From: Voacanga thouarsii
Lineage: Eukaryota; Streptophyta; Magnoliopsida; Gentianales; Apocynaceae
Reading direction: 5' to 3'
Assembly: GCA_026120185.1 (NCBI GenBank)
Contig: JANUWF010002421.1
Location: forward strand, 2,108,001 to 2,172,000
Length of the DNA: 64,000 nt
Translations under genes and position numbers: made by a program
Shown here: positions 45,406-57,661 of the stretch, in pieces
Position numbering within the stretch: position 1 is the first letter of the stretch
Layout of the letters: each line of letters starts with the position of its first letter
The notes under the pieces: generated by a model
The model's input: the letters and a program-made list of their open reading frames with translations, nothing else
What the model was told of the DNA's origin: nothing
Databases searched by the model: none

Positions 45406-46554
45406 TGTCTCGACATGTCTCACCTATCAGAAAGTCAAAGTGGAGCACAAGAAGTCAGCGGGACTATTACAACCATTACCAGTACCTGAATGGAAGTGGG
45501 AGGAGGTGACCATGGATTTTGTCACCGGACTTCCTATGTTTAGGACCCAAAAGGACACCATATGGGTAGTAGTGGATCGACTGACCAAATCGGCACATTT
45601 CATACCAGTGAATGTATAAGATTCCATGGAGAAGTTAGCTCAGACCTATGTGTGCAAAATAGTCCGTCTGTATGGAGTACCTTCAAGTATCGTGTCTGAC
45701 CGAGACCCGAGATTTATGTCTTGTTTTTAGGGAAAGTTTCAAGAATCAATGGGGTCGAGTCTGAAGTTCAGTATGACAGTGCATCCGCAGACCGATGGAC
45801 AGTCAGAAAAAGTTATACAGATATTGGAAGATATGCTGAGAGCCTGTGTTCTGGATTTCGGGGACAAGTAGATCGAATGTGTGTCGTATGCTGAGCTGTC
45901 ATATAATAATAGTTATCAAGCTTCAATTGGGATGGCTCCGTACGAGGCCCTGTATGGACACAAGTGTCAGGTACCGCTATACTGGAGTTGGTCAGAAGAT
46001 GGTCACGTAAGCAAAATCAGAGAAGTCTGTGTCCAGAAAATGTTAGACAAAGTTAAGTTAATCATAGAAAGGTTAAAAGCAGCTCAGAGTCAACAAAAGA
46101 GCTATGCAGACAATAGGCGGAGAGAATTGGAGTTTCAAGTAGGAGACAGTGTATTTCTGAGATTGACGCTAAATAGGGGAATCTTGAAGCATCCGAATGG
46201 TGGAAAGCTGAATCTGAGGTATTTGGGACCGTTCCCGATAAAGGAAATGATTGGACCGGTAGCATATCGGTTGGACTTACCAGATGGGTTGACAGGAATT
46301 CATGATGTGTTTCATGTGTCACAGCTGAAGAAGTACAATGCCAATCCCGGTCATGTTTTGAATAATGAGCCGTTAGTGTTACAACCCGATCTGAGCTATA
46401 TGGAGAAACCCGTACAAATATTGGACCACAGTATCAAGAATCTCCGAAACAAGCATATACCGATGGTAAAAGTTCAGTGGGAGCATCATGGCATGCAAGA
46501 TGCCACATGGGAATCAAAAGAGTAGGTAAAGCGGAAGTATCCCGATCTAAAATA
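45406..46554 (+). pseudogene. J pol: integrase with chromodomain-like tail
   Basis: One frame throughout, with three stops: TAA 45617-45619, TAG 45728-45730, TAG 45869-45871. It starts at the CxxC of the zinc domain (STCLTYQKVK), then VTMDFVTGLP (Asp), [27 protein letters not shown] (Asp), VHPQTDGQSEKVIQ (Glu), and SYAELSYNNSYQASIGMAPYE. The open 214-codon stretch 45881-46525 has GDSVFLRL, LRYLGPFPI, VAYRLDLP, FHVSQLKKY and the chromodomain-like VQILDHSIKNLRNKHIPMVK..WEHHGMQDATWE. The DDE triad is intact. It is the best preserved gypsy coding region here. Confidence 0.93.
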
Positions 46555-46590
46555 GAGGTATGCCTGAATTTCGGGACAAAATTCTTCTAA

Positions 46591-46601
46591 GGAGGGGAGT
46601 A
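46591..46601 (+). other. Polypurine tract of J
   Basis: GGAGGGGAGTA directly before the TGTGAAACCCC start of the LTR. Confidence 0.8.
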
Positions 46602-48497
46602 TGTGAAACCCCAACTAAAATCAACTTTAGAGTAAGGGGTCGGGATGCATATCATATTTCTTTGCATGCATAAATATATTTTTATATGATTTTATGTGCT
46701 TTGGATATGTGATTTGTAGTCTAGATGACTTAATTGTGCTTAGTGAGTAAGAATGGCAAAATGGTAATTTTGCTTGAGGTGAAAGTAGGGAGATAGCTTG
46801 AGAATTAAATAGGAAAAATATTTGAGTGAGTAAATAAGAACAAGAGTTGTTGTGGTTTAGTGGATGGAGCTTTGGAATTTATACTTGAGGTCTTGAGTTC
46901 AAATTCCATCATTTGAGTTTTAGCATGATTAAATTTTATTTTTGTTAGGTATGCTATATTTCGGCCCTTGCATGCCTTAGGGAAGAGTATGAGTGTTGTC
47001 CTAAGGGAGACATGAAGGGAATGTCCTAATTCCACTCTTGTTCCCTACAAAAATTTCTAAGGGATTCATCCCTTTCTTGATTTCTAGCTTTCCTTAATTC
47101 TTAATCAATTAGGTTGTTCAATTTATCCAAGCCAATTTTATTCCCAGAAAATTCCAGCAAAGTTCTGTGATATTGAGGTTTCGAAAATGTCTATGTGAGG
47201 ATATCTTGTTGGCCGAAAATGGAGAGGAGTTATGGAAGGTTCCCAAAAGAATTAATCTACATGGTTGAACCTTCAAACACCAACCTATGTATGTTCATCT
47301 TCTTCATGTAGTAAACTGGTAATTTTTCCAGCTTCTTGATCATTTCAATTGTCAAAATCTTTAGCCATCTTTCCCTCTCAAATACTGCTAAAAACACAAC
47401 CAAATTTCCTCAGCTTGAAGACTGAAAATTTCAGCCAAAACTGGACTACACAAAAGCTGTGCAAACCAGGAAAATTCCTAGATAGTTTTCGCAGCTTGGT
47501 GAGCCAAAAACCAAGCTATTTCTTCCAACTTTTCAACCAGCAATTCAACCTTGTTCTTCCTCCATAAAGAAGGCTGGAAACTAGCCTTAAAGGATTCCCT
47601 AAAACCCCTTCAAAGCTTCTGCAAGTTGGCTGAAGCATGGCAGAAAAATCTGCCCATAAATTTCAGCAAGCCTTATGAAAGGTTAATCAGAATTTCCAGC
47701 TTTGTTCCTTCTTCACCCTTGTCTGAAACTCATCCCATTTTTCTGTAAAACCCACCTTGAACAGCCATGAACTAAACTTCATCATCCCCACCAGTGTTCT
47801 ACACGAAATGAGCTCCATGGCTACTCCTAAAATCTCTCCATCAATCACTCTAATCAAGCTATCAATTGGAGTCCAAAATTCCAGCAAGCTTCCATAGATT
47901 AACCCTCAACTAACCAGAAAATTCCTTCATCATTATGCTCCATATTTTAGCCACCCTAAAGCTCATTCAAACATCATTCAACTCAACAAAAATTCCAGCC
48001 AAGCAGCTGGCCATTGCAGCTTCCAAAAGACCTCCCTCAACAAAGCTCTATTTACCATATTTGCTACCATGATTGATTCCCTAAAGTATTCCTTTTGAAT
48101 TCTAAACAACCAACTTTCCTTTTCCTCCCAAATCTGAAAATCCAATTACCAAAAATCTCCAAACCATTCGGCCACTCCTTCCAAGAAAAATTTCAGCCAG
48201 CCTTCATCCATTCTCTCTATTCTCTCCAAACCTCCCAGAACACCAAGAACAGCTACCACCATTCTCACGCCTAAGACCACTCAAAACCTCTCTAATCTTC
48301 TCCAAAAACTCTAGATCACACCTACTCATCCTCTTAAATCCATTTCTACAATTTTTAACATCAAACGCTGAAATCAAAGTTCCACTTTCGGATCAAAAAC
48401 CAGAATTTGCATGAAGGCTTAAGAACACTTCCAAGGTAAGCATGATCAAATAACTCCACCTTCAACCTTAATGAATATATACTAATGAACTCTCTTT

Positions 48498-48502
<5 letters not shown>

Positions 48503-48534
<32 letters not shown>
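48503..48534 (+). repeat. CT microsatellite
   Basis: About 15 CT units in the LTR of J. Confidence 0.95.
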
Positions 48535-48538
<4 letters not shown>

Positions 48539-49267
48539 CTAAATGGTTACTTCCACCTGGCCATTTTTTTTCTTCTCCTTGGACGGATCAAGCCTTCCTA
48601 GCGAGAGGATTCTCTTGAAACGTCATCAAGGTAGTCATCATTCAAGTAAGCCTCTTCAATCTTCTCTTTAAATTCTAGATTCATGTCTCTTGGATGTAGT
48701 TGGAATATATTTAGAGATTGATCATGTGTTTTTTGTGATGGAGTTGGGATTGAAGCATGAGAATGAATGTGTTTGTATGATGGAGATGGGATTGATGCAT
48801 GTGATGATTTGTCTTGGTTGAATGTATGGTGTTTTTAGGGTTTGTTGCATGCATTCATGTCGTGAGTAGTATGAATGATCAAGCATGTTAGAGATTATGT
48901 CACCTTTGGTAAATAGGGTTTTATGTTCTTGTATTCTTATTGAGGCCATGATTATGATTGTGTTTAATAGAGTTTGGATCATGTGTTGGTAGATTTACAT
49001 CTATGCTTTTATCCATGATTTGGATGTTTTGTTGATTAGTGTAGAATGTATGTTCATGATTATGGTTAACAATAGGAATTATGATCATGACCTTATTATC
49101 CCTAAGCTAATTAAGTTAGCCAATTTTATTTCATCAATAAAATAATTAATACTAGTCCTTCTAGTGATTTCGAAAACCTTAGCAAAATGTTGATTTGGAC
49201 TATTATATAAAATAATGATATTTTTGTCAAATAAATGATAGCTTTTGTTAAATAAATAAAATATATA

Positions 49268-49268
49268 G

Positions 49269-49325
<57 letters not shown>
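49268..49325 (+). repeat. AAT microsatellite
   Basis: About 19 perfect trinucleotide units. The Leu-repeat open frame on the opposite strand is produced by it. Confidence 0.95.
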
Positions 49326-51001
49326 TCAAATAAAGCCTTTTATATAAATAATCATAATAGGGAAAATATTAATTTTGTAAGTCTTATGTTCATAAATAAT
49401 AATAAAATTTATTTATTATCTTTTAATCAAATGTATTAAAATTTACTTACAACTAATTTTATTTACCAATTATTTTCTAACAATTAAATATTAATAGATT
49501 ATTGTCTTAAATAATATCATCTAGAACCTAGGACCCTTCATCAAATAAACCCTAATTTATTTATAACAAGATTTAAACCTACAACTTATTAGTAACTATT
49601 TCACAAACCCTAGTTATTTTAATATCAAGTTAGATTTATTTTATAAACCCTTTATTTATTATCTAGCCTTAAATCTTGGGACACTAGGGTCATGATGGTG
49701 GTAAGTTGAACTAGGATTATTTGTGAAAGCAAATTTTGGCTTGAGTTTAATTATAACTTATGTTTACCCCAGGCGGGGTTAGGTCAGCTTTTGGATATCT
49801 TTATTCTATCTCGAGCAAAGGATCAGGTAAGCTCCTTGATAAAACCTATTTGTTGCAAACGTTGTTATGACAAGCTAAACACGAAGTTTGTAAACACTGA
49901 TTTGGTAAAGGCAATTAGGGACTGTTTCTTTCTTATTTCAGTTAAACCAAATATTTGAAAAACAACAAGCAGTTTTATTCAAACACTAAATTGTTGCTAA
50001 AACTAATTTTGACAAAGACTTTGGAAACCCTTGATTGCCATTTTCAAGTAAAGCTATGTTTTATCAGTTTTCTCCCAAGTGGGATGAACTACGTTGAGTA
50101 CTCAATAAGGGTAGGCTAGTGGTACTAGTTTTGAAGAGCAAAAGTGGGTCTTCTGGCAGGAGGCCACCTCCAAAAGATGAACTCAACTTAGAGAAACGCC
50201 AATACTACTTAGTCATACCGGTCTGAGCTAGTAGGTTTCAGTCATGTGGACTGTGTGTTGCCGGAGTGGACAACCGGTTTTGTTTGGGTGTAGAGAAGGA
50301 GAAGTATCTTACCCGGTAGGCCAATCACCTACCTTTTGTCAGTCTGCACAAAGTGTGGCATTCTAACCGTTGTATGGTTATAGGGCCCAACGTGTGGTAA
50401 CCCATGACCACCCTTTTGAGTGGCTGATTTTATTATACATGTATGGTTGAAAAAGCCAAAACGCCACTCTTGATTTTGAGCATTGTTTATTGCTTGCCAA
50501 TATTTTTCTTATGAAGTTCTTACACTTTGCATTTACGAACTGCTTTCACTGAACACTCAAAGCACACACGAACTTATTGAGATTTTTATCTTATCACCCT
50601 TTTTACCATGATTTCAGGTCGATCCTACTGTGGGGATAAGTAGCTAGTTGTTGCCTGCTTGGAAGATATTCTGTTATCTATTTTATGTAATGCTTTAGGA
50701 GTTGAGAGTGAACAATTTTTATTTTAGATTTGTCTTGAATTTTTGGATTGTAATAAGTTTAAATTTTAAAGTATTGTTTTATTTTTGTTTGTGTGACCTA
50801 GTTATAAAGACCCTTTGTCCTTTGGATGGGGCGACATCCTCGGCCCTGTTGGGCCTAGGTAGTGGGGTGTTACACCTTGGCTCTCGAAGCCGACGCCAGT
50901 TCCACTTTGTTTCTCTCTGTTTTGTAATTTTTTTGTCGCTTCGAAGTTTATGTCAATAGTGCATGGCCGGCACCGGTTCTAGGGCCCTAGCCGGCGCCGC
51001 C

Positions 51002-54000
51002 TGTAACACCCCGACTAAAAGTACAGCGGAAGCATATTAACACCGGGTGTCGCCCGTCCAGTTACCCAGACAATGGGTCTTTATAACGAAAATCAATAGA
51101 GTATGCAAGTCCAGATTCATACAACAACACATACTGATGGTCAAGTGCACACAAGTAATAAAGAATTTCATACATGAAAATATCCATTCAACCTCAGTAA
51201 TAAGGTACATTATCCAAAAAGGGAAACGCCTGAACCTTTTCTGTTGTCACTGTGGTATCGTCCTCTATCCTTAGATCCTTTCAACTCCGGATCCTACAAA
51301 AGGGTAAGGTAAAAAACACATGTGAGTGAAAAATCACTCAGTGAGTCCCGTGTATGCTACTATTTTATTAAAGAAGTAGAGTACACAAAACTTTTATAAA
51401 ATAACATAGCATTTGTTCATTAGAAATGAATCCAAAACTCTTTAATGAAGAGTGTATTCAGAACTCAATAATTTTTTAGAAAACTGTATTTCAATTTTCA
51501 AATCATTGCCCCATTTTTTTCCAATCACAGGCACTTCTCGAATAGAAGGTCGGCCTGTATGCAAGTCCTGCAGTCCTTGCCTTCGGCTACACGATCTTTT
51601 ATGTCGAGGACTGCGCCTTACAGCACGTCACCCGTGTCATGCTAGAACGGTGAGCAACGTACAAATGTACCTCACCTTGCACTTAAGGATCTTTTACTTG
51701 CAACCATAAGCCAGGGGTCCCAATCCTGACGTCAATCACCATCGAGGTGGCAAGAGATTGAACACACCAAGTTTACCCGCTCAGTATCATGTGAACAATC
51801 CACCATCATAATTAATAGGCAATTGCCAGGCTCAAAACGGCTAGCCAGGATGACTGATCTCAATGTCCTGTCGCCCCGTTTGGAGTAAGACAATCCCCAG
51901 AACTGATCAAGTTACTTAGAGTCATCTATCTCTAACATGGGCTAGTACAAAGATCAAAGTCCTTACTGAGTACTCAATGTCACCAATACTAACCCCGTTT
52001 GGCTGATCAAGCGAGAGGGCTATCTGTTCACACAAAATTTTCATATCAAAATAGTTTTGGGGTAAAACAGCATTTTTCCAAAATCATGTTGAAACCAGGT
52101 AAAGAGTTCTATTCACACATCAAAACATGTTTCCAAGAGTAACCAGGTCATTTTTTTCGTGCGCGATCACAAAAGTCATTTTCAAGAGTATTCAGGTCAT
52201 TTTACCGATACCCGATTTCCAAAAGATTTTTCGAAGGTATTCGAGTCATTTTACCCTTACCCGATTTGAGAAATATTCAAAAGAGTTCCAATAAGGATAT
52301 TTTAGTCATTTACCGAATACCTGAGTTCCAAAGATTTTCATAAAATATTCTAAGGACATTTGGAACATTTTCCAAATACCCGATTCCAAAAAGGAACTCA
52401 TTTAAGGAAATCCAGAATTCTAATCTCAAAAGAGGATTAAATTCAATGTTTCCAAATATATTTCTATAAAATGTTCCAAACGGTAAATAATATAGCATTT
52501 CATGGAAAAACAATGCACACTAACTTTAGAAAGAGTTTTAGAAATCCAAGGGACTCACCTCATGTCCTAAGCAATCATTTCCGTTCATGGCCGTTTAACC
52601 TTCATTTCTACCGTTTTTAATGTTCCATTGACCGTTTATGGCTAAACCTATATCAAACATCGTTTTTGGGTCAATTCATGTTTGGCCGAAAAATAGCCGA
52701 CGGGTAGCCGACATTCAACCGTCATTTAGCTGATGGGGCCGACGGTTAGCCGTCGGTCAAGGAAAACGTTTAACTTTCGTTCGCGTCGTTTTTCCGTCGT
52801 TTGATCAATTCTTTTGTTTTCCTTTTTCCACATCCTTCCTCCCTTCATAAACAAGGGATTGTCTTCATGTTTCCCCAATTAATTTATCTAAAATCACATA
52901 AGTAGTCACCCTTAAGTCCATTCATTTTCGGACTACTTTCTGGAATTTCATTGGTTTGACACACCATTTTGTTTAACACATAACTTTCAATTTACAGCTC
53001 CAATTTCGCTCCATGATATACCAAAATGACCGTAAGACTCTTAATTTAATTCAATATAGGAAGTTTTTAGAGTTCTGGTTCCAGTATCACGGTACTAGGC
53101 AAAAACAGCCTCAGTAGTTTTGACTTAGTTTCACTATTCATTCTTTCCTTAACATTCTGCAATTTTCCAGTTTGACACCCTAACATGTTTTGCCCATAAC
53201 TTTTAATCCACAAATCCAAATGATGTCAAACCAATTGTAAAATATCCTTAAGACATTCCTTTACAAGTTCCAATTCATGGAGTACCAATTCTATTGTCCA
53301 TTTTGTTCAGTTTTGAACACAAAGATCCAGTAGTAAAATCCCGTTACTGATTTGGCACCTTTTACTATTTTCACCATAACTTTTGATCTATAAATCCAAT
53401 TAACCGCAAACTTGTTCTAAAATGTCTCTATGATCCTTAGCTACAAATACATATGCCTAATTTGTTCAAATCCAGAAATTTTACAGATTTACTGAATATA
53501 AAACCTCCCAGAATTTTCTGCACACAAGGACAGCTTTCGCACAACTTCACCTAACTAGTTTCCATAATTCACACATAAACTTCTCACAATATATACCAAA
53601 ATGATCTCCATGCTTTATATAATAACTTTACTTCAAGTAAGGTAGATCTTTACCTTTTCTTTGCTGCGTTTGGAGGCTGAACATTCCAAGCATCTTCTTG
53701 TTTTTCTCTCTCTCTTTCTTCTCTATTTCCTTTTCTTTTCTCTTCTCTCTTTTCTCTCTTGTTTGCTCTAAAATTCTGGCTATCTAAAGCCATTTTAGTT
53801 GGCCTTCATGGCCTATACATAGAGGAATATGGTCTTCAAGTCAAAGGTGCATTAAATGGCCTTGACATTTGGAAGCCCTTGATTGGTCCACTTAGCTACT
53901 TAGGTGTTCTTTGGAATATTCAAGAGTTCTATGGAATTCTTTAGAAAGTTCTTGCATGAATGTTCTTGTAACCATTCATAGAATCAACACTTGGTGAGTT

Positions 54001-54814
54001 TTCATTGGTCCACATGGTGATGAAGTGTAGAAATTCCTAAAATTCTCAAGAATTAATAGATATTTTCTAATCTTGCATGGCCATGCATAATCAACCATGG
54101 TTAACTTTCTCAAATCAAGATTAGCTTAATTAAGCTTGGTCAAATGAAGTCAAAAGGCAGTCCAACTTGGTCAAGATTGTCATACTTGTGGGCCATCCTT
54201 AATTATTTCTTGTGGGCCCTCTAAATTATCTCAACTTGTCACAACCAATCAAATAGAAGCATTTGACCTCATTAACCAATCACTAAACGACACTTACTTT
54301 CATCCACCAATCATAAGAAGTCACACGTCCCATTTCCAACCGCAATTTCCATTTTCTTCATAAATGACCAAAATCAGGTCCGTAATGGAAAATTATTTTA
54401 TTTTACTATCCAACTTCAAAAATTCCACTGAATCCATTGGTAACACTTAAATTCTTCAATTCCCTCTCTACTTAATCAAATTCATGGTCGAAGTCACGAA
54501 CACGGTCAAAATGACCAAAATGCCCCCGATACCCCAGGTGGCACAATTCGCACCAAAACGTGCGTTCCATTGCACTGATCAATTTCTCTTTCTAGAGTAC
54601 CCTAAAATTCTCATTTTATTAATCTTAATAGCCTTCCAAAAATTTAGTGTACGGGTAAAACAAATCCAATAATTACATCCAGGTCCCGACAAAACTTTAT
54701 TTTACTAAAGTATTCATTTCATTATACTGATCAACTTTTGTTCTAGCCATTGATATAAATTCTCATCACATTACAGGTAGTAGCAAATCGAAAGTAAAAA
54801 TGTGGGGTATTACA
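51002..54814 (-). repeat. Solo LTR 2 (3813 bp), Tekay-like, minus orientation
   Basis: Bounded by TGTAACACCCC (51002) and GGGGTATTACA (54814) inside the LTR of C. CCGCC precedes it and CTGCC follows; the uninterrupted LTR at 41321-41330 reads GCCGCCTCTC, which confirms the site. GGGTGTCGCCC followed by CTTTATAACG near 51045-51090 is the reverse of the family 3' end landmarks, giving minus orientation. The palindrome CTGAGTACTCAA is at 51966-51977. No coding content. Confidence 0.95.
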
Positions 54815-54998
54815 CTGCCTCTCCTCTGTTTTGCGACGTTCTTGCTTCGTTTTACCCCAAAAACCTGTAATAATGAACAAAATACTTTTCCAAGGATAAA
54901 ATCTCAAATATGAAGGAATATGACTAGTTATTGAACAAAATGTATCACAAAAGAACCTTAAATAACTAGAAAAAATATAACTAATTAAACCCCTATTA

Positions 54999-55003
54999 GG
55001 TAG
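54999..55003 (+). repeat. Right TSD of element C (GGTAG)
   Basis: Pairs with 40068-40072. Confidence 0.9.
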
Positions 55004-55110
55004 TCAAGAGAAAGTCCAGTAAAATTACTGAACAACATTCCAAGAAAGGTACTAGCACTAAGCCTACGACCATCCACATTTCCTAACTTGCATATCATGA
55101 TTGCTGCCTG
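55004..55110 (+). pseudogene. D: env-like third frame, end
   Basis: Continues the basic tail interrupted by C: a short Lys/Ser/Thr-rich segment (KSSKITEQHSKKGTSTK) ending near 55095. No motif beyond composition; placement rests on the GGTAG duplication. Confidence 0.5.
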
Positions 55111-56315
55111 CTGACCTCCTATGCAACATTTCTTCTGATGAACAATTTTATGCTTTCTGCTCTAGCATTTGAACAATTTTTTTTATTTTCTACATGAACA
55201 ATTTTACTTTCAAACTAATACTTATGCTGCTTCTTACTATTTTACCATATTTTGGCATGAACAATTTCATAGGGGACTGATCTTATGCACTCTATTCTTG
55301 TTCTTACCATTCTCCTGACTAATTTTTCCCTGTCTGCTATAATTTTATTTTGATTGATGACAAAAGGGGGAGAAAAATGGTTTGAGATGAATTGTGACTG
55401 TATGGTATGGTTTAAGAATGCTGACTATGAAGAATTTGGTCCTATGACTTGACAGAGACTATGTTGATGAGACATTTGTTGTTATTACAGACTAAGAAGA
55501 TTGCAGTATGGGTATGAGTTTATTTTACATTCTGACTAATTGAGATTTAGTTGGATGATTTGTTTTGAGTATGATTATGATGCGCATTTTGCTAAATATT
55601 TGGATGATGAGAATACTTATATAGACACTTATGAAATCTGTGTTGTTTCTTTTTTGCTACACAGTAAAATCCTTATGTTGCATTTCCTTGAGAAAAATAA
55701 GTTCGGCAAATTCTTGAATATTCATTGATCTTTATTCTTCAAAAATTTTTTTACCCTGCACATACACAGGGAAGTTTTGGACTCGCGTTTCTTTAATCCA
55801 AAATATCAGTCCAAAAATACTTTTTGAAAGTCTATCTTCTATCTCATTTTAACCCATTTTAGATGCATATTTTAGAAGTCCAAAATCTTGAAAACCAGCC
55901 TTCTTTTCAAAAGCACTTCATAGCTACCATCTCTCTATCTTCTGTTCATATATTCACATACATAGGGGGAGTATTACATCTTATAATCTATCATCTAAAC
56001 TCCTTTACGTACATAACTATACATCTTTTTGTGACCTTTTTTTTCGACTATTTCCCTATAAAATAGTCCTTTTATGGAAGGAAGAAGGATAAGGAGATTG
56101 GTTGGGCCATAGGTTCATTGAGCCATGTTTATAAGAACATATTTATTTTTTCTTATCTTAATCTCATAAGCACTCTTCGAGACCTATAATGAGAAAACAC
56201 ACTTCAGATTAAATATATTCTTATCTCTCTCCGTCTAACATGTCCATATTATCTATATCATTTTTTGTTATGTCACAATCCTATCAAGTTTGTCATCACT
56301 CAAAAAGAGAGAGAT
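55111..56315 (+). other. D: non-coding region before the 3' LTR
   Basis: AT-rich, without recognisable coding. ATGACAAAAGGGGGAG at 55358-55373 resembles an extra polypurine tract; the true one is at 56302. Such long spacers with internal polypurine runs are usual in SIRE-like elements. Confidence 0.6.
56302..56315 (+). other. Polypurine tract of D
   Basis: AAAAAGAGAGAGAT directly before TGTTAGCC. Confidence 0.75.
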
Positions 56316-57656
56316 TGTTAGCCCAAAGGGCATTCTCCCTGCATTTTTATTTATGACAAACATTGATGTAGACTAACTTATGTAATCTATATATGATAGG
56401 ACATATTTGACCTCAGTTCTTCAAGGCATGCAAATAAGATTATTAAGTAACTCTTAAACAAATGGAACCCAAAGGAGTGATTGATCGAGTATAACTTCAA
56501 CTTAAGAGTTCGCATATCGTGAAGACTTTGTGAAAGAACTATAGACTAAGAATCATTATTAAGGTTTTAATTGTAAATTCATATGTCTCTTTACCTTGTG
56601 ATCAGTTTTTTATTTTATGTTGAAGTACTTAAAAGTGATTTCAAAGGAAAATGATCTTTCTAAATCTGAATTTTTGGATAAAGTAGTTTTAGATGGACCT
56701 CTGAATCCAAAACACCATCCAAAGATCTATAACAATTTTCAAAATATTTCTACTTAAAGTGCTGTTTTGGACTCACATTTTGGATGGACATCCTTCCACT
56801 TTGTGAATCCAAAATCCTGGAAATCCTGACAGAAAGTAACTAGCCATTGGGACTTCAGGTTTGGCTCCTATAAAAGCCTTTAGAACTTGATTTTGAAGTA
56901 AATTTTTGTGCTATCTTTTTCAGAAATACTCTTACACTTTAGAATACAAAAATCTCTCTTTTCATTTGTGCTTCAAAGTGAAAAAAATTATTCTAAAAGT
57001 AAAAGGTATTGGTGCTTAGTTGTTTATATCCTGCTCAATCTATGAGATATCTCTATACTCTTTCTTAAATCTATTTTGTATCAAGGTTAAGGAGGTAAAA
57101 CCCAATTGGGGTGAGCCTTAATTTTTGTGATTAAAGAGGTTGGTGTAAACCCAAGAGTGGTGATCCTCTTGTATAAGATTGGTGTTACCTACCACCGTTG
57201 ATTTGGAAAAAGATTTTAGTGAGTAGTGTTGAAATCCTTAAGTGGGAACTTAAGGTGGTGGATGTAGATCATTTAAGGATTGAACCACTATAAATCATTG
57301 AGTATTTTCTTGTGTTATTTGCCTAAATTTCTTCACTGAATTTTCACTATCTTCAAATCTTAAATGATGTATCTATTTCTCTTAAAATCAGTGGCTTATT
57401 TTTTACCTTTGCATTCTAAAATAAACTTGTCCGTGATCCCTCAACTACCCATCTTTATTTCATATCATTTTCTTACCATTTTGTGCTGATTTAAAAGACC
57501 CCTGTCTGCTTCCTTGAAGCCATGAAACATCTTTGCCATTTGGTTCATTTTCTTTAAAAAAAAAAAAAAAAAAAAAAGCAGGGGCAGCACAATTTTTAAT
57601 TTGCATCTTTTTGCCAAAAACCTTATTCACCCCCTTCCCCCCCGTAAGGTTTTTCA
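56316..57656 (+). repeat. 3' LTR of element D (1341 bp)
   Basis: From TGTTAGCCCAAAGG to GGTTTTTCA, followed by the GATGA duplication. Collinear with 31695-32891 but longer, by about 115 bases near 57391-57505 and by the C-rich end. Contains an A22 tract (57556-57577). Confidence 0.9.
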
Positions 57657-57661
57657 GATGA

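Larger units (their letters stand above)
45406..50874 (+). mobile_element. Element J: truncated gypsy chromovirus, integrase and 3' LTR
   Basis: Begins abruptly in the integrase zinc domain, without 5' LTR, gag, protease or RT, and ends with a complete 4.27 kb LTR. No TSD pairs the two ends: the right flank starts CCTTG and the left junction AAGTA does not match. The best reading is insertion into the LTR of C followed by a deletion that removed the 5' part of J and about 430 bases of the LTR. Integrase with chromodomain-like tail plus long LTR fits the Tekay lineage. Confidence 0.85.
46602..50874 (+). repeat. 3' LTR of element J (4273 bp)
   Basis: From TGTGAAACCCC to GGGGTGTTACA, with TATAAAGACCC (50803) and GGGCGACATCC (50830) near the end, the palindrome TTGAGTACTCAA at 50094-50105 and the conserved hairpin at 50150-50176. 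It carries CT and AAT microsatellites. Open stretches inside (47349-47748, 50702-50959) have no recognisable domain. Confidence 0.9.
40073..54998 (-). mobile_element. Element C: non-autonomous LTR element, minus strand, with J and solo LTR 2 inside
   Basis: The plus strand begins TGATGCGTATGG and ends CCCCTATTA, with GGTAG on both sides, so the element reads TAATAGGGG...CATCA on the minus strand. One LTR is whole (40073-41505); the other is in three pieces (44761-45405, 50875-51001, 54820-54998). The internal region (41506-44760) holds a tRNA-Asp primer-binding site, a small gag-like frame homologous to that of B, and polypurine modules, but no pol. About 15 differences in 185 LTR bases make it younger than its host D. 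Confidence 0.92.
44761..54998 (-). repeat. 5' LTR of element C, split and partly deleted
   Basis: Three pieces collinear with 40073-41505. 44761-45405 matches 40073 to about 40766. 50875-51001 matches about 41196-41326. 54820-54998 (with the duplicated bases before it) matches about 41327-41505. The segment corresponding to about 40767-41195, including the TATA box, is absent where J joins. Solo LTR 2 separates the last two pieces. Confidence 0.9.
31695..57656 (+). mobile_element. Element D: Ty1/copia, SIRE-like, with element C inside
   Basis: LTRs of 1.2 and 1.34 kb starting TGTTAGCC, tRNA-iMet primer-binding site, gag, protease, GAG pre-integrase, integrase, RT, RNase H, then an env-like frame and a long spacer before the polypurine tract. 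GATGA is duplicated on both sides. C (40073-54998) lies in the env-like frame. Without C, D is about 11 kb, normal for SIRE/Maximus elements. About 13 differences in the first 95 LTR bases mark it as old. Confidence 0.92.

Noticed and set aside
49268..49325. Regularly repeated short units as a possible CRISPR array
   Set aside because: Pure trinucleotide microsatellite in plant DNA, with no spacers and no cas genes.
49126..49329. Hydrophobic Leu-repeat frame on the minus strand, resembling a membrane protein
   Set aside because: It is produced by the AAT microsatellite in the LTR of J.
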